Assembly: GCF_035046485.1 (NCBI RefSeq) | Contig: NC_085137.1 | Location: forward strand, 495,502,772-495,566,771 | Direction of reading: 5' to 3' | Source: Aedes albopictus | Taxonomy: Eukaryota > Arthropoda > Insecta > Diptera > Culicidae | Length of the DNA: 64,000 nt | In this document: one piece after another, positions 44,175 to 53,840 of the stretch | Layout of the letters: each line of letters begins with the position of its first letter | How positions within the stretch are numbered: position 1 is the first letter of the stretch | Program-made: the position numbers and the translations under genes | The notes under the pieces: model-generated | Told to the model about the DNA's origin: nothing | The model's input: the letters and a program-made list of their open reading frames with translations, nothing else | Databases searched by the model: none

Positions 44175-47100
44175 TCCCCCCGCCCGTAAAGCGCTCTCCT
44201 GGTCAGATTTACGTTCCTCAATGACGTCGAGTAACGCAAGTTTTACCACCGGCCTACGAAATACTCCTTTAACAGTCTGCACCCACGCTTGACGTACACG
44301 TCCGTCTCTGCCGCAGACTACACGTTCCACCTTTCCTCGCAGCCACTGACTCCTTATGGTTTCGTCCACGACTAGAACCAAATCTCCAACTTTTAGATCC
44401 CTCACCTCGTCGAACCATTTTGAGCGCCGGGATATGACCGGAAGATACTCCTTCAACCATCGTCTCCATATACCGTCCGCCAAAAGCTGGGCCAGCTTCC
44501 ATCCACTCCTCAATGTCGAACGGAAGTTCACAGATTCGACTGGCAACTGCTTTACCCCGCTTGAACTGCCGAGCAGAAAGTGATTAGGGGTTAAAGCCTC
44601 TTGTTCAGCAGACTCAAGCGGAATGTATGTCAGCGGACGGCAGTTGATCATGGCTTCTGTCTCGATTATCACCGTTTCTAGAACTTCGTCATCTGGCCGA
44701 CGTTGAGTCTCAAGAATAGTTCCGACCGCAACCTTAACGGAACGGACCATCCGTTCCCACACTCCTCCCATATGTGGGGCCCCGGGAGGGTTGAACATCC
44801 AACGTGTTTTGGAATTGGTGAATACGGTCGCCATATGATGATTTCGCTCCTCTATCTCGCGCTTAAGTTGATTGTCGGCTCCGTGAAAATTCGTCCCGTT
44901 ATCCGAATATATCTCCGCCGGAGAACCCCTTCTAGAGACAAACCGACGAATTGCCATTACGCACGACTCAGTTGTCAAGTTATGCACCACTTCCAAGTGC
45001 ACGGCTCGGATGGTTAAGCAGGTGAATAGTGCTATCCACCGCTTGCAATTGTTTCGTCCTACTCTCACCAATACTGGCCCGAAGTAGTCTATGCCCACGA
45101 AGGTAAAAGGGCGTACAAAGGGTGTTACCCGTGCTTCAGGCAAGGGTGCCATTGGTGGGGAACGAGGAACGGCACTGCGGATACGACACTCCATACATCC
45201 ACGGGACACTTTTGCGATAAGCGAACGTAGCTTCGGAATCTCAAATTTTTGTCTCATTTCATTAACAATAGTCTCACGGTTGGCATGTCGGAAGCAGCGG
45301 TGAAACCAATCCGTAATGAGGAGACTGATTCGATGATCCCGAGGTAGAATGGTAGGGTACTTAGCTTCATCCGGTATCCAAGAAGCTGCACCAAGACGAC
45401 TTCGTTTACGTAATATTCCGTTCTGGTCCATGAACGGCCACAGTTTATGTATGCTGCTTGATTTAGGAACGCCTACATGGAAATCCTCTGGTCTTCCACT
45501 GGTCTTCTGCAGCAATTGAATTTCTGTACCGTAGAACCCTCGTTGCGCCTGTTTCCATAAAAATTCTTCCGCGGTCTTCAACTCCCTTTGTTTCAATGCA
45601 CCACGCTCCAAGGTCTCGCCTCGTTGAGACCGTTGAATGTTCTTAACGAATCGGTGAACGTATGCCGTAGATCGAAGAAGTCGTTCCCATCTGCTGAAAC
45701 GATCGACGTCCACGAGTTCATTCGCTGCAGGAAGATGCACATGGCACGAACGGAGTTCTTCTTCTGTAGTCAGAATAGGTTTACTTCTTTGGGGCCAGTT
45801 TTCTTCTGGCTGTTGAAGGAACTCCGGTCCGACGAACCATGGGTTGGCCGGATCAATTTGTGGTCCGGAGCCCCATTTAGTGGCAACATCCGCCACATTC
45901 AGTTTCGATGGAATCCATCTCCACTCTCCAACTTCCGTGCTCGAAAGTATTTCTCCAATCCGGAACCCCACATACTGATGATAGCGACGTTGTTCAGAGT
46001 GAAGCCAAGCTAGTACCGTCGCCGAATCAGTCCACAGGAATCGTTGTACTACAGGAAGACCGTGCATAGAAATTACATTGGTCAACAGGCGAGTTCCTAA
46101 TACGGCAGCCTGGAGCTCCAAGCGCGGGATCGTTAACATTTTCAGTGGTGCCACCTTGGATTTTGCACCGACAAGTGCTACTAAGGGACCGCGACGAGAT
46201 TCCACTCGGAAGTACGCTACGCTAGAATAGGCTGACTCACTAGCATCGACGAATACGTGCACCTGAAGTGACCGGTACACCTCCGCCTCCGCTGTGGGGA
46301 AGTAGTAGCGTGCTATCTGGATTGAGCTAAGTTGATGCAGAAGTTTGCTCCACTGGAGCCACCTATCGTATAGCCGCTCATTGATTTTGTCGTCCCAATG
46401 AGCCCCGGAAGCCCAAATATCCTGCATTAGGATCTTTCCGTGTATGAGATAGAACGCAATCAGTCCTAGGGGGTCAAAAAGGCTCATAACCACCCTCAGA
46501 ACCTCTCTTTTCGTAGGAACGTGCCCCTCCCGAATGATGACCGCTAAGTCACTGCGCATTGTTAGGTCGTATGTAAAGCAGTCACTTGCAGGGGTCCATC
46601 TCATTCCAAGAACGGATTCAACACCTTCTGATTTGTCCAGGAATAGCGATTTGTCAGCATCTTCGGATTCTTCTCCAACTTCAACAGCTATTTGAGAGTC
46701 GTTTGATAGGAAATTGCGAAACTCAAACCCGCCTTCGTGATGTATCATCTTCACTTGCTTGCCAACCAAAACAGCCTCCGCGTGGGAATCAAAACTATCC
46801 AGATAGTCATCTACGTAGTGATAATGGTGTATCGCGTACGCAGCTCGCGGATATTCATCAGCAAACTCATCAGCATTCACATTTTTAACATATTGGGCTG
46901 AGCACGGAGAGCTGGTAGACCCAAAAGTTGCTACGTCCATTACAAATACTTTGGGATGGTGGTCATGGTCATTTCTCCACAGAAACCTTTGGTATTGTCG
47001 GTCCTCTTTTCGAATTCGTATGCGATGAAACATCTCCTTGATGTCAGCTGTCAGCGCGTAGCGGTATTTCCGAAAATGGCAGAGTATGGATGGAAGCGAG

Positions 47101-49433
47101 GACAGCATATCGGGTCCCTTTAGAAGGGCGGAATTTAGGGAAGCACCTTGAACTGACGCTCTTCCGTCCCACGTCAGTCGAATCTTTTTTGGTTTTTTGG
47201 GGTTTTTATGGACTCCCAGGGGCAAATACCATGTTTGATTTGGCTGCACAGCCGCCAACTCTGACTCGGAAGCGACATGAGCATATCCCTTTTCGAGATA
47301 CTGCTGTATTTGAAGACGAACGTTGTCGTACGTCGTTGGATCCTTGCTGAGCTTGCTTTCTAATGCACGAAGCCGTCGGGAAGCCATGCCGCGGCTGTCA
47401 GGAAACTGCACATTCTCGGTCTTCCATAGGAGGCCCGTCTCGAAACCAGTTGGAACTCTGCGAGTAGTCCTCTCTAATATCATGCGAGCTCTTTTATCTT
47501 CGTCAGACTCCAGAACTTTTTGGGGACTTGTAACGCCAGAATTTTCCAGGGTGAAAAAATCACGTACGATCTCACTCAATTCTCGATCCGGATCGGTCCA
47601 TCCTCCAAAGTGAAACCCACAAATTACTGACGACGTTGGTGCCTGTGAACATCCATAGATACTCCACCCAAGGCGGCTTTTTGCCGCGATAGGATCCTTC
47701 CATCCTCCTTCTCTAACTTTCAGTGGCACCGTGAGTTTCAAATTGTCAAGACCAATGAGGATCTTTGGGGCGACGTTCATATAATCCTGCAACGGCAAAC
47801 CTTTTAGGTACGGGTACCTCAAAGCCAAGTTCCCATAACACATTGACTGCGATGGTAGCAAAAGTCCTCCTACAGTCCGAACATCCGTTAGTTTGAATCG
47901 TCTAATCGATCCAGCTCCGGAAACTTCCATACAAACTCGCTGGGATTTAGACTCGTTCCTCTTTATGTCTCCAGTCCATTGAAGACTCAATGGTTCTGTG
48001 GGACCATCAATTCCCAGCTGCTTAGCGATGACGTCTTCTAGAAGGGTAAGCTGGGAACCTTCGTCAACGAATGCGAACACGTGAACTTCGCACCCGTCCC
48101 CATATAAAGTGACCGGCATGATTCTGAAGAGTGGTCCTGCCGTCGGCTGCAGCTCTCCTAAATGGTTATTCAAAACGGCCACATTTGACGGTCCACTATT
48201 AGGGTGCAACAATGTATGATGTCTCATTCTGCAGTCTTCAAATTCGCATCCTTTCCATGTTTTGCATGGCCATCGTCCGTGTTGATTTAAGCACGTCCTA
48301 CAAAGTCCATTCTGCTGTACTATTTTGTACCTTTCATCGATCCCCATTCGTTTGAACGTGGAGCAGTCCCAAATCCTGTGTCCTTCCACGGTGCAGACCA
48401 CGCAACATTTCTTCGACGTCCGTTCGGTTGAGGCTTGTGATTCAGAATGGGCATGTAGAAACGCTCGTTCCTTTGGCTTCGTCTGGTTCGTCTGTTTGCT
48501 GGATTTTTCGGAGAAAACATCATCCGCTACCTCATAGGCCAGCTCCACCATCGTGGACATAAACTTTCCAAATGCAGTTAGATTTGGCTCGTGCAGTGAG
48601 CTCTTATACGCGGCCCATTTTAAACGGTAGTCCACGGGAAGCTTGGTAACTAGGTCGTGAAGCAACGACGGATTATTCAAATGGGAAACTTGTCCAACAT
48701 TCCGTAAGTGCTCGACCAGGCTGTCAACTGCTAATCCAAATTCGATGATGCTGTTTAGATCGTTTGCCCTGGGGGGTGGCAATTGGCGAATGCGACCTGT
48801 CATCACACGTATCAGCGTTCCAGGACGCCCATACCGCATCTCCAAGGTCCGGATGACGTGGGGAACGCTGCTAGGGCATAGCAACTTGCTTCGTACTGTT
48901 TCTAATGCCTCGCCCTTCAAACAGCGCTGCAATCTGATGAGATTCTCATCATTCGAGAAACCACAGGTAGTGGTCGAACGCTGAAAGTTGCTGTACCATA
49001 ATGGCCACTCTTCTGGACTGCCCGAAAACGGCGAGAGGTCTTTGCCCATGACCTGGCGTGCTGCAAGTTGTCGATTCGTTGGCCCATCATACTCCTCCGC
49101 TGGTAGACAACCACCTCCGTGTGATTTTGAAGCGTTGGATTCGGTTTCGAACACGTCCTCTACACGATCGTTTCTGGGTTGACCTTGCGAACGATATTCT
49201 CGTTGCGTCCGAATATTGGAGGCATCAACTCTGGAATCTTTGACCGGAACATCGATACCGCTTCTATCAAGATCCAAATCGGCCAGCTGCTGTCTTAAAC
49301 CTGGTTCGATCCCAGAATGATGGGGTTGATGTAACGTTTTTATCGGAATCTTGTTGTGTGCAATATCGGCATCGGGAAGAAGTTCGTTGTTTCTTTGACG
49401 AGACGGTGGGCTGCTTGTGATTCCCGCTCGCAC
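44031..49433 (-). CDS. BEL ORF2: gag-protease-RT-RNase H-integrase polyprotein
   Basis: The frame is 1800 codons, open from 49433 with no in-frame ATG at its start, so it probably continues from ORF1. Domains: DUF1759-type gag at about 130-300 (FSGSPEEWPLWYSNF); zinc knuckles at about 344-410 (CCVVCTVEGH, CRTCL, CRMRHH); DUF1758-type aspartic protease near 457 (FVDEGSQLTLLE); RT at about 740-900 with YVDD at about 873; RNase H with VDAS at about 1062 and WTDSATVLAW at about 1137; integrase H2C2 at about 1395-1420; the D-D-E core at about 1452 (DYFGP), 1513 (SDNGTNF) and 1559 (VWERMVRS); DUF5641-type C-terminus at about 1640-1740. No internal stop. The last 47 residues are coded by the LTR. 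Confidence 0.95.
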   Translation of the reverse strand: MRAGITSSPPSRQRNNELLPDADIAHNKIPIKTLHQPHHSGIEPGLRQQLADLDLDRSGIDVPVKDSRVDASNIRTQREYRSQGQPRNDRVEDVFETESNASKSHGGGCLPAEEYDGPTNRQLAARQVMGKDLSPFSGSPEEWPLWYSNFQRSTTTCGFSNDENLIRLQRCLKGEALETVRSKLLCPSSVPHVIRTLEMRYGRPGTLIRVMTGRIRQLPPPRANDLNSIIEFGLAVDSLVEHLRNVGQVSHLNNPSLLHDLVTKLPVDYRLKWAAYKSSLHEPNLTAFGKFMSTMVELAYEVADDVFSEKSSKQTNQTKPKERAFLHAHSESQASTERTSKKCCVVCTVEGHRIWDCSTFKRMGIDERYKIVQQNGLCRTCLNQHGRWPCKTWKGCEFEDCRMRHHTLLHPNSGPSNVAVLNNHLGELQPTAGPLFRIMPVTLYGDGCEVHVFAFVDEGSQLTLLEDVIAKQLGIDGPTEPLSLQWTGDIKRNESKSQRVCMEVSGAGSIRRFKLTDVRTVGGLLLPSQSMCYGNLALRYPYLKGLPLQDYMNVAPKILIGLDNLKLTVPLKVREGGWKDPIAAKSRLGWSIYGCSQAPTSSVICGFHFGGWTDPDRELSEIVRDFFTLENSGVTSPQKVLESDEDKRARMILERTTRRVPTGFETGLLWKTENVQFPDSRGMASRRLRALESKLSKDPTTYDNVRLQIQQYLEKGYAHVASESELAAVQPNQTWYLPLGVHKNPKKPKKIRLTWDGRASVQGASLNSALLKGPDMLSSLPSILCHFRKYRYALTADIKEMFHRIRIRKEDRQYQRFLWRNDHDHHPKVFVMDVATFGSTSSPCSAQYVKNVNADEFADEYPRAAYAIHHYHYVDDYLDSFDSHAEAVLVGKQVKMIHHEGGFEFRNFLSNDSQIAVEVGEESEDADKSLFLDKSEGVESVLGMRWTPASDCFTYDLTMRSDLAVIIREGHVPTKREVLRVVMSLFDPLGLIAFYLIHGKILMQDIWASGAHWDDKINERLYDRWLQWSKLLHQLSSIQIARYYFPTAEAEVYRSLQVHVFVDASESAYSSVAYFRVESRRGPLVALVGAKSKVAPLKMLTIPRLELQAAVLGTRLLTNVISMHGLPVVQRFLWTDSATVLAWLHSEQRRYHQYVGFRIGEILSSTEVGEWRWIPSKLNVADVATKWGSGPQIDPANPWFVGPEFLQQPEENWPQRSKPILTTEEELRSCHVHLPAANELVDVDRFSRWERLLRSTAYVHRFVKNIQRSQRGETLERGALKQRELKTAEEFLWKQAQRGFYGTEIQLLQKTSGRPEDFHVGVPKSSSIHKLWPFMDQNGILRKRSRLGAASWIPDEAKYPTILPRDHRISLLITDWFHRCFRHANRETIVNEMRQKFEIPKLRSLIAKVSRGCMECRIRSAVPRSPPMAPLPEARVTPFVRPFTFVGIDYFGPVLVRVGRNNCKRWIALFTCLTIRAVHLEVVHNLTTESCVMAIRRFVSRRGSPAEIYSDNGTNFHGADNQLKREIEERNHHMATVFTNSKTRWMFNPPGAPHMGGVWERMVRSVKVAVGTILETQRRPDDEVLETVIIETEAMINCRPLTYIPLESAEQEALTPNHFLLGSSSGVKQLPVESVNFRSTLRSGWKLAQLLADGIWRRWLKEYLPVISRRSKWFDEVRDLKVGDLVLVVDETIRSQWLRGKVERVVCGRDGRVRQAWVQTVKGVFRRPVVKLALLDVIEERKSDQESALRAGGCDDEYPPANTCNKAPQGSHGTYCARDASTLTVTADVVVDVRDDDKQD
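44175..44186 (-). promoter_or_regulatory. Polypurine tract of the BEL element
   Basis: Read on the minus strand, GGGCGGGGGGA directly precedes the 3' LTR, where plus-strand DNA synthesis starts in LTR elements. Confidence 0.8.
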
Positions 49434-50233
49434 ATTGCACCTGGAACGATGGCTGACGTGGACGGTTTAACTATCCCCTGCGACTGCCGGTCTGAATTCT
49501 CCAGCCACTCCACTACGCGTTTCCTCGAGTCCGCAACGCTTGACATTTCGCTCGTACGACTACTGCCACACTGCGATATCTGTCGTACCAGCTTGGCCTT
49601 ATCTTCCAGCGATTGTCTTTTGATAGCCATCTGTTGCTTCCGATACGCCAGTTCTTCAGACATCTTTCGCTCCAAAAATTCCCTCTCGTCAGCAAGCTTC
49701 CTGGCTTCGAATGCCCTCTCCTTCTCCTTCAGTTCTTGCTCGTGCTTCAGTTGCAAATCCTTGATCTCCTTCTCCGCTGCTAATACTTCTTCCTGAATAC
49801 GCTGTTGTTCTTCTAAAACCTGCATTTCCATCGCCAACCGCGCACGCACACTTGATGTAACACTTTTATCGCCAATCGTCTTCTTCGTCCTTCTGGACGT
49901 CTTACTCCCAGCCGTTGACTTACCAGATCTTTTGGTGTCCTTTTCAGGCACCGCCAGCTTGGAATTCCCATTCGATGCTACTTCACCTGTCTTGGATTGG
50001 ATAGCCAGAACGTCTTTGGTTTGCTCCTTAACATGGCCACATTCACCTTTCATCAGGGGTTCGCAGGTCGAACAGTACCACTCCCGATTCTTGACTTCGG
50101 CATTCACTTTCGCGCATGAATAATGGTACCAAATCTGGCACGAATCACACGCGACCATATCATCAAATGAATCCGGTCGATCACAAGCGGTACAGCTCCT
50201 ATGGGCCTGGGAATCGTCCCCTACTTTTGCCAT
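49340..50233 (-). CDS. BEL ORF1: PHD-finger and coiled-coil protein (gag N-terminal part)
   Basis: The protein has 297 residues from the ATG at 50233 (MAKVGDD); a longer frame upstream has no ATG. Residues about 13-60 form a PHD-type zinc finger: CTAC, CDSC, then WYHYSC and WYCSTC. A K/S/R-rich linker follows, then a long charged helix-rich region at about 125-225 (QEEVLAAEKEIKDLQLKHEQ) that should form a coiled coil. The frame ends at TAA (49342-49340), 94 bp inside ORF2, which is in the -1 frame. PHD fingers bind histone H3 tails in other proteins; here a chromatin-tethering role is only an inference. The 5' leader after the LTR is only 37 nt. Confidence 0.85.
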   Translation of the reverse strand: MAKVGDDSQAHRSCTACDRPDSFDDMVACDSCQIWYHYSCAKVNAEVKNREWYCSTCEPLMKGECGHVKEQTKDVLAIQSKTGEVASNGNSKLAVPEKDTKRSGKSTAGSKTSRRTKKTIGDKSVTSSVRARLAMEMQVLEEQQRIQEEVLAAEKEIKDLQLKHEQELKEKERAFEARKLADEREFLERKMSEELAYRKQQMAIKRQSLEDKAKLVRQISQCGSSRTSEMSSVADSRKRVVEWLENSDRQSQGIVKPSTSAIVPGAMCERESQAAHRLVKETTNFFPMPILHTTRFR

Positions 50234-50270
50234 TGTTCCGAGACACACTGGTATGAAAAATTCTAAAGGA

Positions 50271-50775
50271 TATTAAACTGATTCTAAAAGCAACTCCGCA
50301 GCTGGTTTTTGGGTTGGGAACAGCTTTAGCTGAAATATTTAATCGTAAATCAAATTCATCTCCTAATAGCGTCACATATCATTCTACTTACAATTTTTCA
50401 GTTTTTCTTCCTGTTTTCCTTTAGGCTAGTTTTCAATCCGTTCTAATAGTAGGCTTTAGATCTAAGTATACAAAATAGGTTTAAATACAAAGTATTTCAC
50501 GGATATTTATATATAACTGTTTACCTTCACCAGTAGCTAAATTATAATACGGGAAATAAAGAAATTCTTCCGAATATTTGGTGTTTTCTATATGCACAAT
50601 CTAGAATTCACTTCGCTAATTCAATATCAACTTAATCCTGCTTATCATCATCCCTGACGTCTACCACCACATCTGCAGTCACTGTCAAAGTTGAAGCATC
50701 CCTCGCACAGTACGTTCCATGCGACCCCTGTGGTGCTTTGTCACATGTATTCGCCGGGGGGTACTCGTCGTCACA
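50271..50775 (-). repeat. 5' LTR of the BEL element
   Basis: 505 bp, matching the 3' LTR at 503 positions. It carries a duplicate of the ORF2 C-terminal codons (seen as an open frame at 50632-50774). TCTAG follows at 50776-50780 and is the target duplication. Confidence 0.95.
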
Positions 50776-51110
50776 TCTAGAATTTTTAGCTAAGTTCTGT
50801 AAAAAGCAGTTGAAAGCTAATAGAAAATGAGTCATATTACCGCTCTCATCTTAAAATTTGGTCGACCCAACTTCCAGCGACACTGCCGTAAGTTTATATT
50901 CATTTTTTAGAAAATTTGGCAACTTTGGGTTAAGTTTACATACAAATTTTTTGAAAAAGTTTCTTTTAAATCATGTTCAAAGTTTCTTTGACTTATTATC
51001 TTTTGAATGAAACCTAGGGTTTTGAAATCGGACGCAAATTGGCGGAGATAGGGCCTAAAAAAATGACATGTTTTTGAGGGGGTGACCCCAAACTTTTGAA
51101 CGGGAGTGTA

Positions 51111-52726
51111 TATTCGGCCTGCTGTTAATACAAACGATTGCAATCATCACTTCCTACCCCTTCCCCACATTGACCTGCCACCTGACGTAGCAGGCCCCAT
51201 TATTGTTGCCTAAAATGAAAGATCACCAACACTCGCACACTGAAGATGCCAGCTAGTCCCCGGCTGATATCTCATTGGTTCCTTGTGTGAGTGTAGCTGG
51301 TCTGGCGATACTGGAGTAGCATCCACGGGCGGTCAATGCAAGCTCAAGCTCAAGCTAATCAGGATCTTATCTAAAAATGCCTAGAATGTCATCAACAAGA
51401 GCTATAACAAGTTGCGTAACCATCCCGTTTGTTTTGCGCTCCTACGAGTAATGAAAACACGTACAAAGAAATGGAGGTCACTTTGGTAACTTTTTTGACA
51501 CTTTTTACCAAAATGAAGGTATTGGCAAATGGTCTCGCTAGAAATCAGCAGAATGGAGGTAAGAGCCACTGCCAACATTCAGCATGTTTTTTTTTTCTTG
51601 AAATAGGCCAAACCACAGAGAACAGACATCCAAGCTAGAATAAATTTTAACACGAAAGATGTGTAAGAACTCAAATGTTTTTAGCGTTGACAACACTAGC
51701 GCCACCATACAGCAAGTTGCCACAATCAGTGGTGAGTATACATATCTAGATAAGTTTCATATTCACCACTGACAACGGCATTGGAATTTATTGATAGCAG
51801 CGCCGCTACGGAATTGCCACTTGTGTTGCCATTTCAAATGACCGCTAAATTCCTTACACAGTTTCGTAACTGGACTTCGATGTATGTTCTCTGTGGTCAA
51901 ACCAACAATAGAATGTCTCTTAAAATCTTGAACCCAGCAATGATAGATCTAGATAAGAGACAGATATGGATAATTATTGCATTTCCCTCATATATCACAT
52001 ATTCTACCAAAAACAAGTCGACGAAAATAATCTGGATGGACACATGATCACTCATTTGACTTTTGAGCGAAGCTGTGTTGTGCAGTTGGCCATGGAAACG
52101 AGTAAATTTTCTATAAATACGCATGAAGAAGTAATCAAGCGTTCATTATAAGTCAACTGCAAAAGCATTAGCTTTGGAACGTGCTCTGATCCAATCCACT
52201 GAATTGCATTCGGTGATTTTGGAATTTTTGAATGATTTTCAGATAAATCATAGATTTTTGTATTTATGAGTTTGCCGAAAATTTGAGTAGGATTCAGTAA
52301 AAATCTTGCCAAATGCCAAAAAGCTGACTCCACATAACATAAGGAGAATCGTCTATGAATCTTTGTAGGGCTTTGCTATGCTACTTCTCAAAATTTTTTG
52401 TTAGCAATGCACAGAAGCCATAAATGTGCTCTGGGAGGGGTTTTCGATGTACAATAATACCATTTTTCTGACATTCTCATTTCGTAAATATATACACTCA
52501 ATGTGAGCCGAAGGTTCAAAATAGCGGCGCAATCGAGATTTTTTTTATCACAAATCGTTGTATACTAGAAATTTGTTCCACAAATTTTACCACCTCCCCC
52601 CCCCCCTCTCCCTGGCTATGCCACTGATGCGTAACTTTTATCTTACTCCCTTATTTCCATCTAAAACTTTATCAAGTAGCTTTGATGAGTGTAAATAAAT
52701 AGTGTTAAAGTTAATTTCGTCGCTAC
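51111..52726. other. Intronic sequence, nothing recognised
   Basis: AT-rich with a poly-C tract at 52593-52605. No coding region or clear repeat boundary was found. Confidence 0.45.
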
Positions 52727-52738
52727 AACCTGAGCAAT

Positions 52739-53017
52739 GGGCCCATATAGCCGAGGCGGTAAACGCAAGGGTATTCAGCATGACCTTGCTGAGGGTGACG
52801 GGTTCGATTCCCGGTCGGTCCAGGATCTTTTCGTAAAGGAAATTTCCTTGACTTCCTTGGGCATTAAGTATCTTCGTGCCTGCCACACGATATACGCATG
52901 CAAAATGGTCATTGTCAGAGGAAGCTCTCAGTTAATAACTGTGGAAGTGCTCATAGAACACTAAGCTGAGATGCAGGCTTTGTCCCAATGAGGACGTTAC
53001 GCCAAGAAGAGAGAGAG
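52739..53017 (+). mobile_element. Feilai-like SINE with target duplication
   Basis: The head GGGCCCATATAGCCGAGGCG (box A) and GACGGGTTCGATTCCCGGTC (box B) is followed by a body with GTTAATAACTGTGGAAGTGC, and by a short tail AAGAAGAGAGAGAG. The target duplication AACCTGAGCAAT is at 52727-52738 and 53018-53029. Full length, 279 bp. Confidence 0.9.
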
Positions 53018-53099
53018 AACCTGAGCAATCAAGCAATGAAGCAGGAGGTAAATCTTTTTTTCTTTCCAGTAATTTAATACTTTGCCAAGCCTCTTAGCC

Positions 53100-53840
53100 G
53101 ATCACGACTAGAACATGATATCAAGTTTACATCTATTGTGTTATGGTGTTATAATATTTTTCGATTGCTTATTATGTTATAAACTAGATGCAGGATGATG
53201 ATAACTAAAATGGTAACAAAAAGTATACTGATCTAATCAAGATAATAACATATTTTGTTTTAATCAGATCAAAATTATAACAAAATGTGATATGAATTTC
53301 AGCCTCAAGATTACTAGTTTCTATCAAAATTTGATAAAATTTTGTAACTTATTTTCAAAATGTCAAATACTCAAAACTTAATTATAATACAATGAGTAAT
53401 CAAACAACATTTATAACATAATGTGATACAATTGAGCTTTTGCCCGGTGTCTTTCATGAGCATACTGCCACCTGTTGGTAGAACCGCGCGAGAAATGTCG
53501 GCCATGATGGATTTCGATTTGTCATGTGTCTAACACGCACACCACTACACAAATCGCCTGTAATTTTCATTTGCATCATTCAGCAACGTGTACACTGTCA
53601 AACGTCAAAGCGATCAAACATTAGCGCATCTGGTGGAAGAATCGCGCAAATGAAATGAAATTTGAATTGGTAGTTAAATGCATGTGCCAAGCCGTTTTGA
53701 AGAGTGTTACGTCTGTTTGTCTGTGGTTCTAGTATTTTGAAACCACCAAGGATGCTGAACATGATTTTATCTCAATGAGTTATAAATATCATAGTTCGTT
53801 ATAATTATGTTATATTTTCGTTACAATTTTCTAGTCGGGA
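53100..53840. mobile_element. Possible AT-rich MITE
   Basis: CGACTAGAA near 53105 and TTCTAGTCG near 53830 are inverted, and TTATAAC/GTTATAA words are frequent between them. The boundaries and target duplication are not clear. Confidence 0.35.

Larger units (their letters stand above)
43670..50775 (-). mobile_element. Pao/BEL LTR retrotransposon, nearly intact and young
   Basis: The element is 7106 bp, transcribed on the minus strand. LTRs of 505 bp lie at both ends and differ at two sites (near 44103 and 44150). The 5-bp target duplication TCTAG is at 43665-43669 and 50776-50780. In element order it codes a PHD-finger protein (ORF1) and a gag-protease-RT-RNase H-integrase polyprotein (ORF2) in a different frame. 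The domain order, with integrase last and the DUF1759/DUF1758 gag-protease types, defines Pao/BEL. It interrupts an older palindromic DNA element in a Mef2 intron. Near-identical LTRs mean recent insertion. Confidence 0.96.
42783..51108. mobile_element. Long palindromic DNA element, split by the BEL insertion
   Basis: The tips CACTCCCGTTCAAAAGTTTG (left) and its inverted copy (right, ending at 51108) are flanked by TA. The right arm (50781-51108) matches the left arm 42783-43110 almost fully. The left part contains a second inverted repeat with CCAAAAGTTTGGGGTCAC ends (about 43160-43640). Without the 7.1-kb BEL insertion the element is about 1.2 kb and a nearly perfect hairpin. TA flanks and terminal repeats fit a Tc1/mariner-type non-autonomous element. 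Confidence 0.85.

Noticed and set aside
49340..50248. Host PHD-finger gene inside the Mef2 intron
   Set aside because: It lies between the BEL LTRs, overlaps ORF2 and has no introns, so it belongs to the element. The upstream extension to 50248 lacks an ATG.
50632..50835. 67-codon minus ORF in the 5' LTR
   Set aside because: It is the duplicated C-terminal end of the BEL polyprotein that lies in the LTR, not a separate gene.
52739..52830. tRNA gene at 52.7 kb
   Set aside because: The target duplication and Feilai-like body show it is a SINE head.
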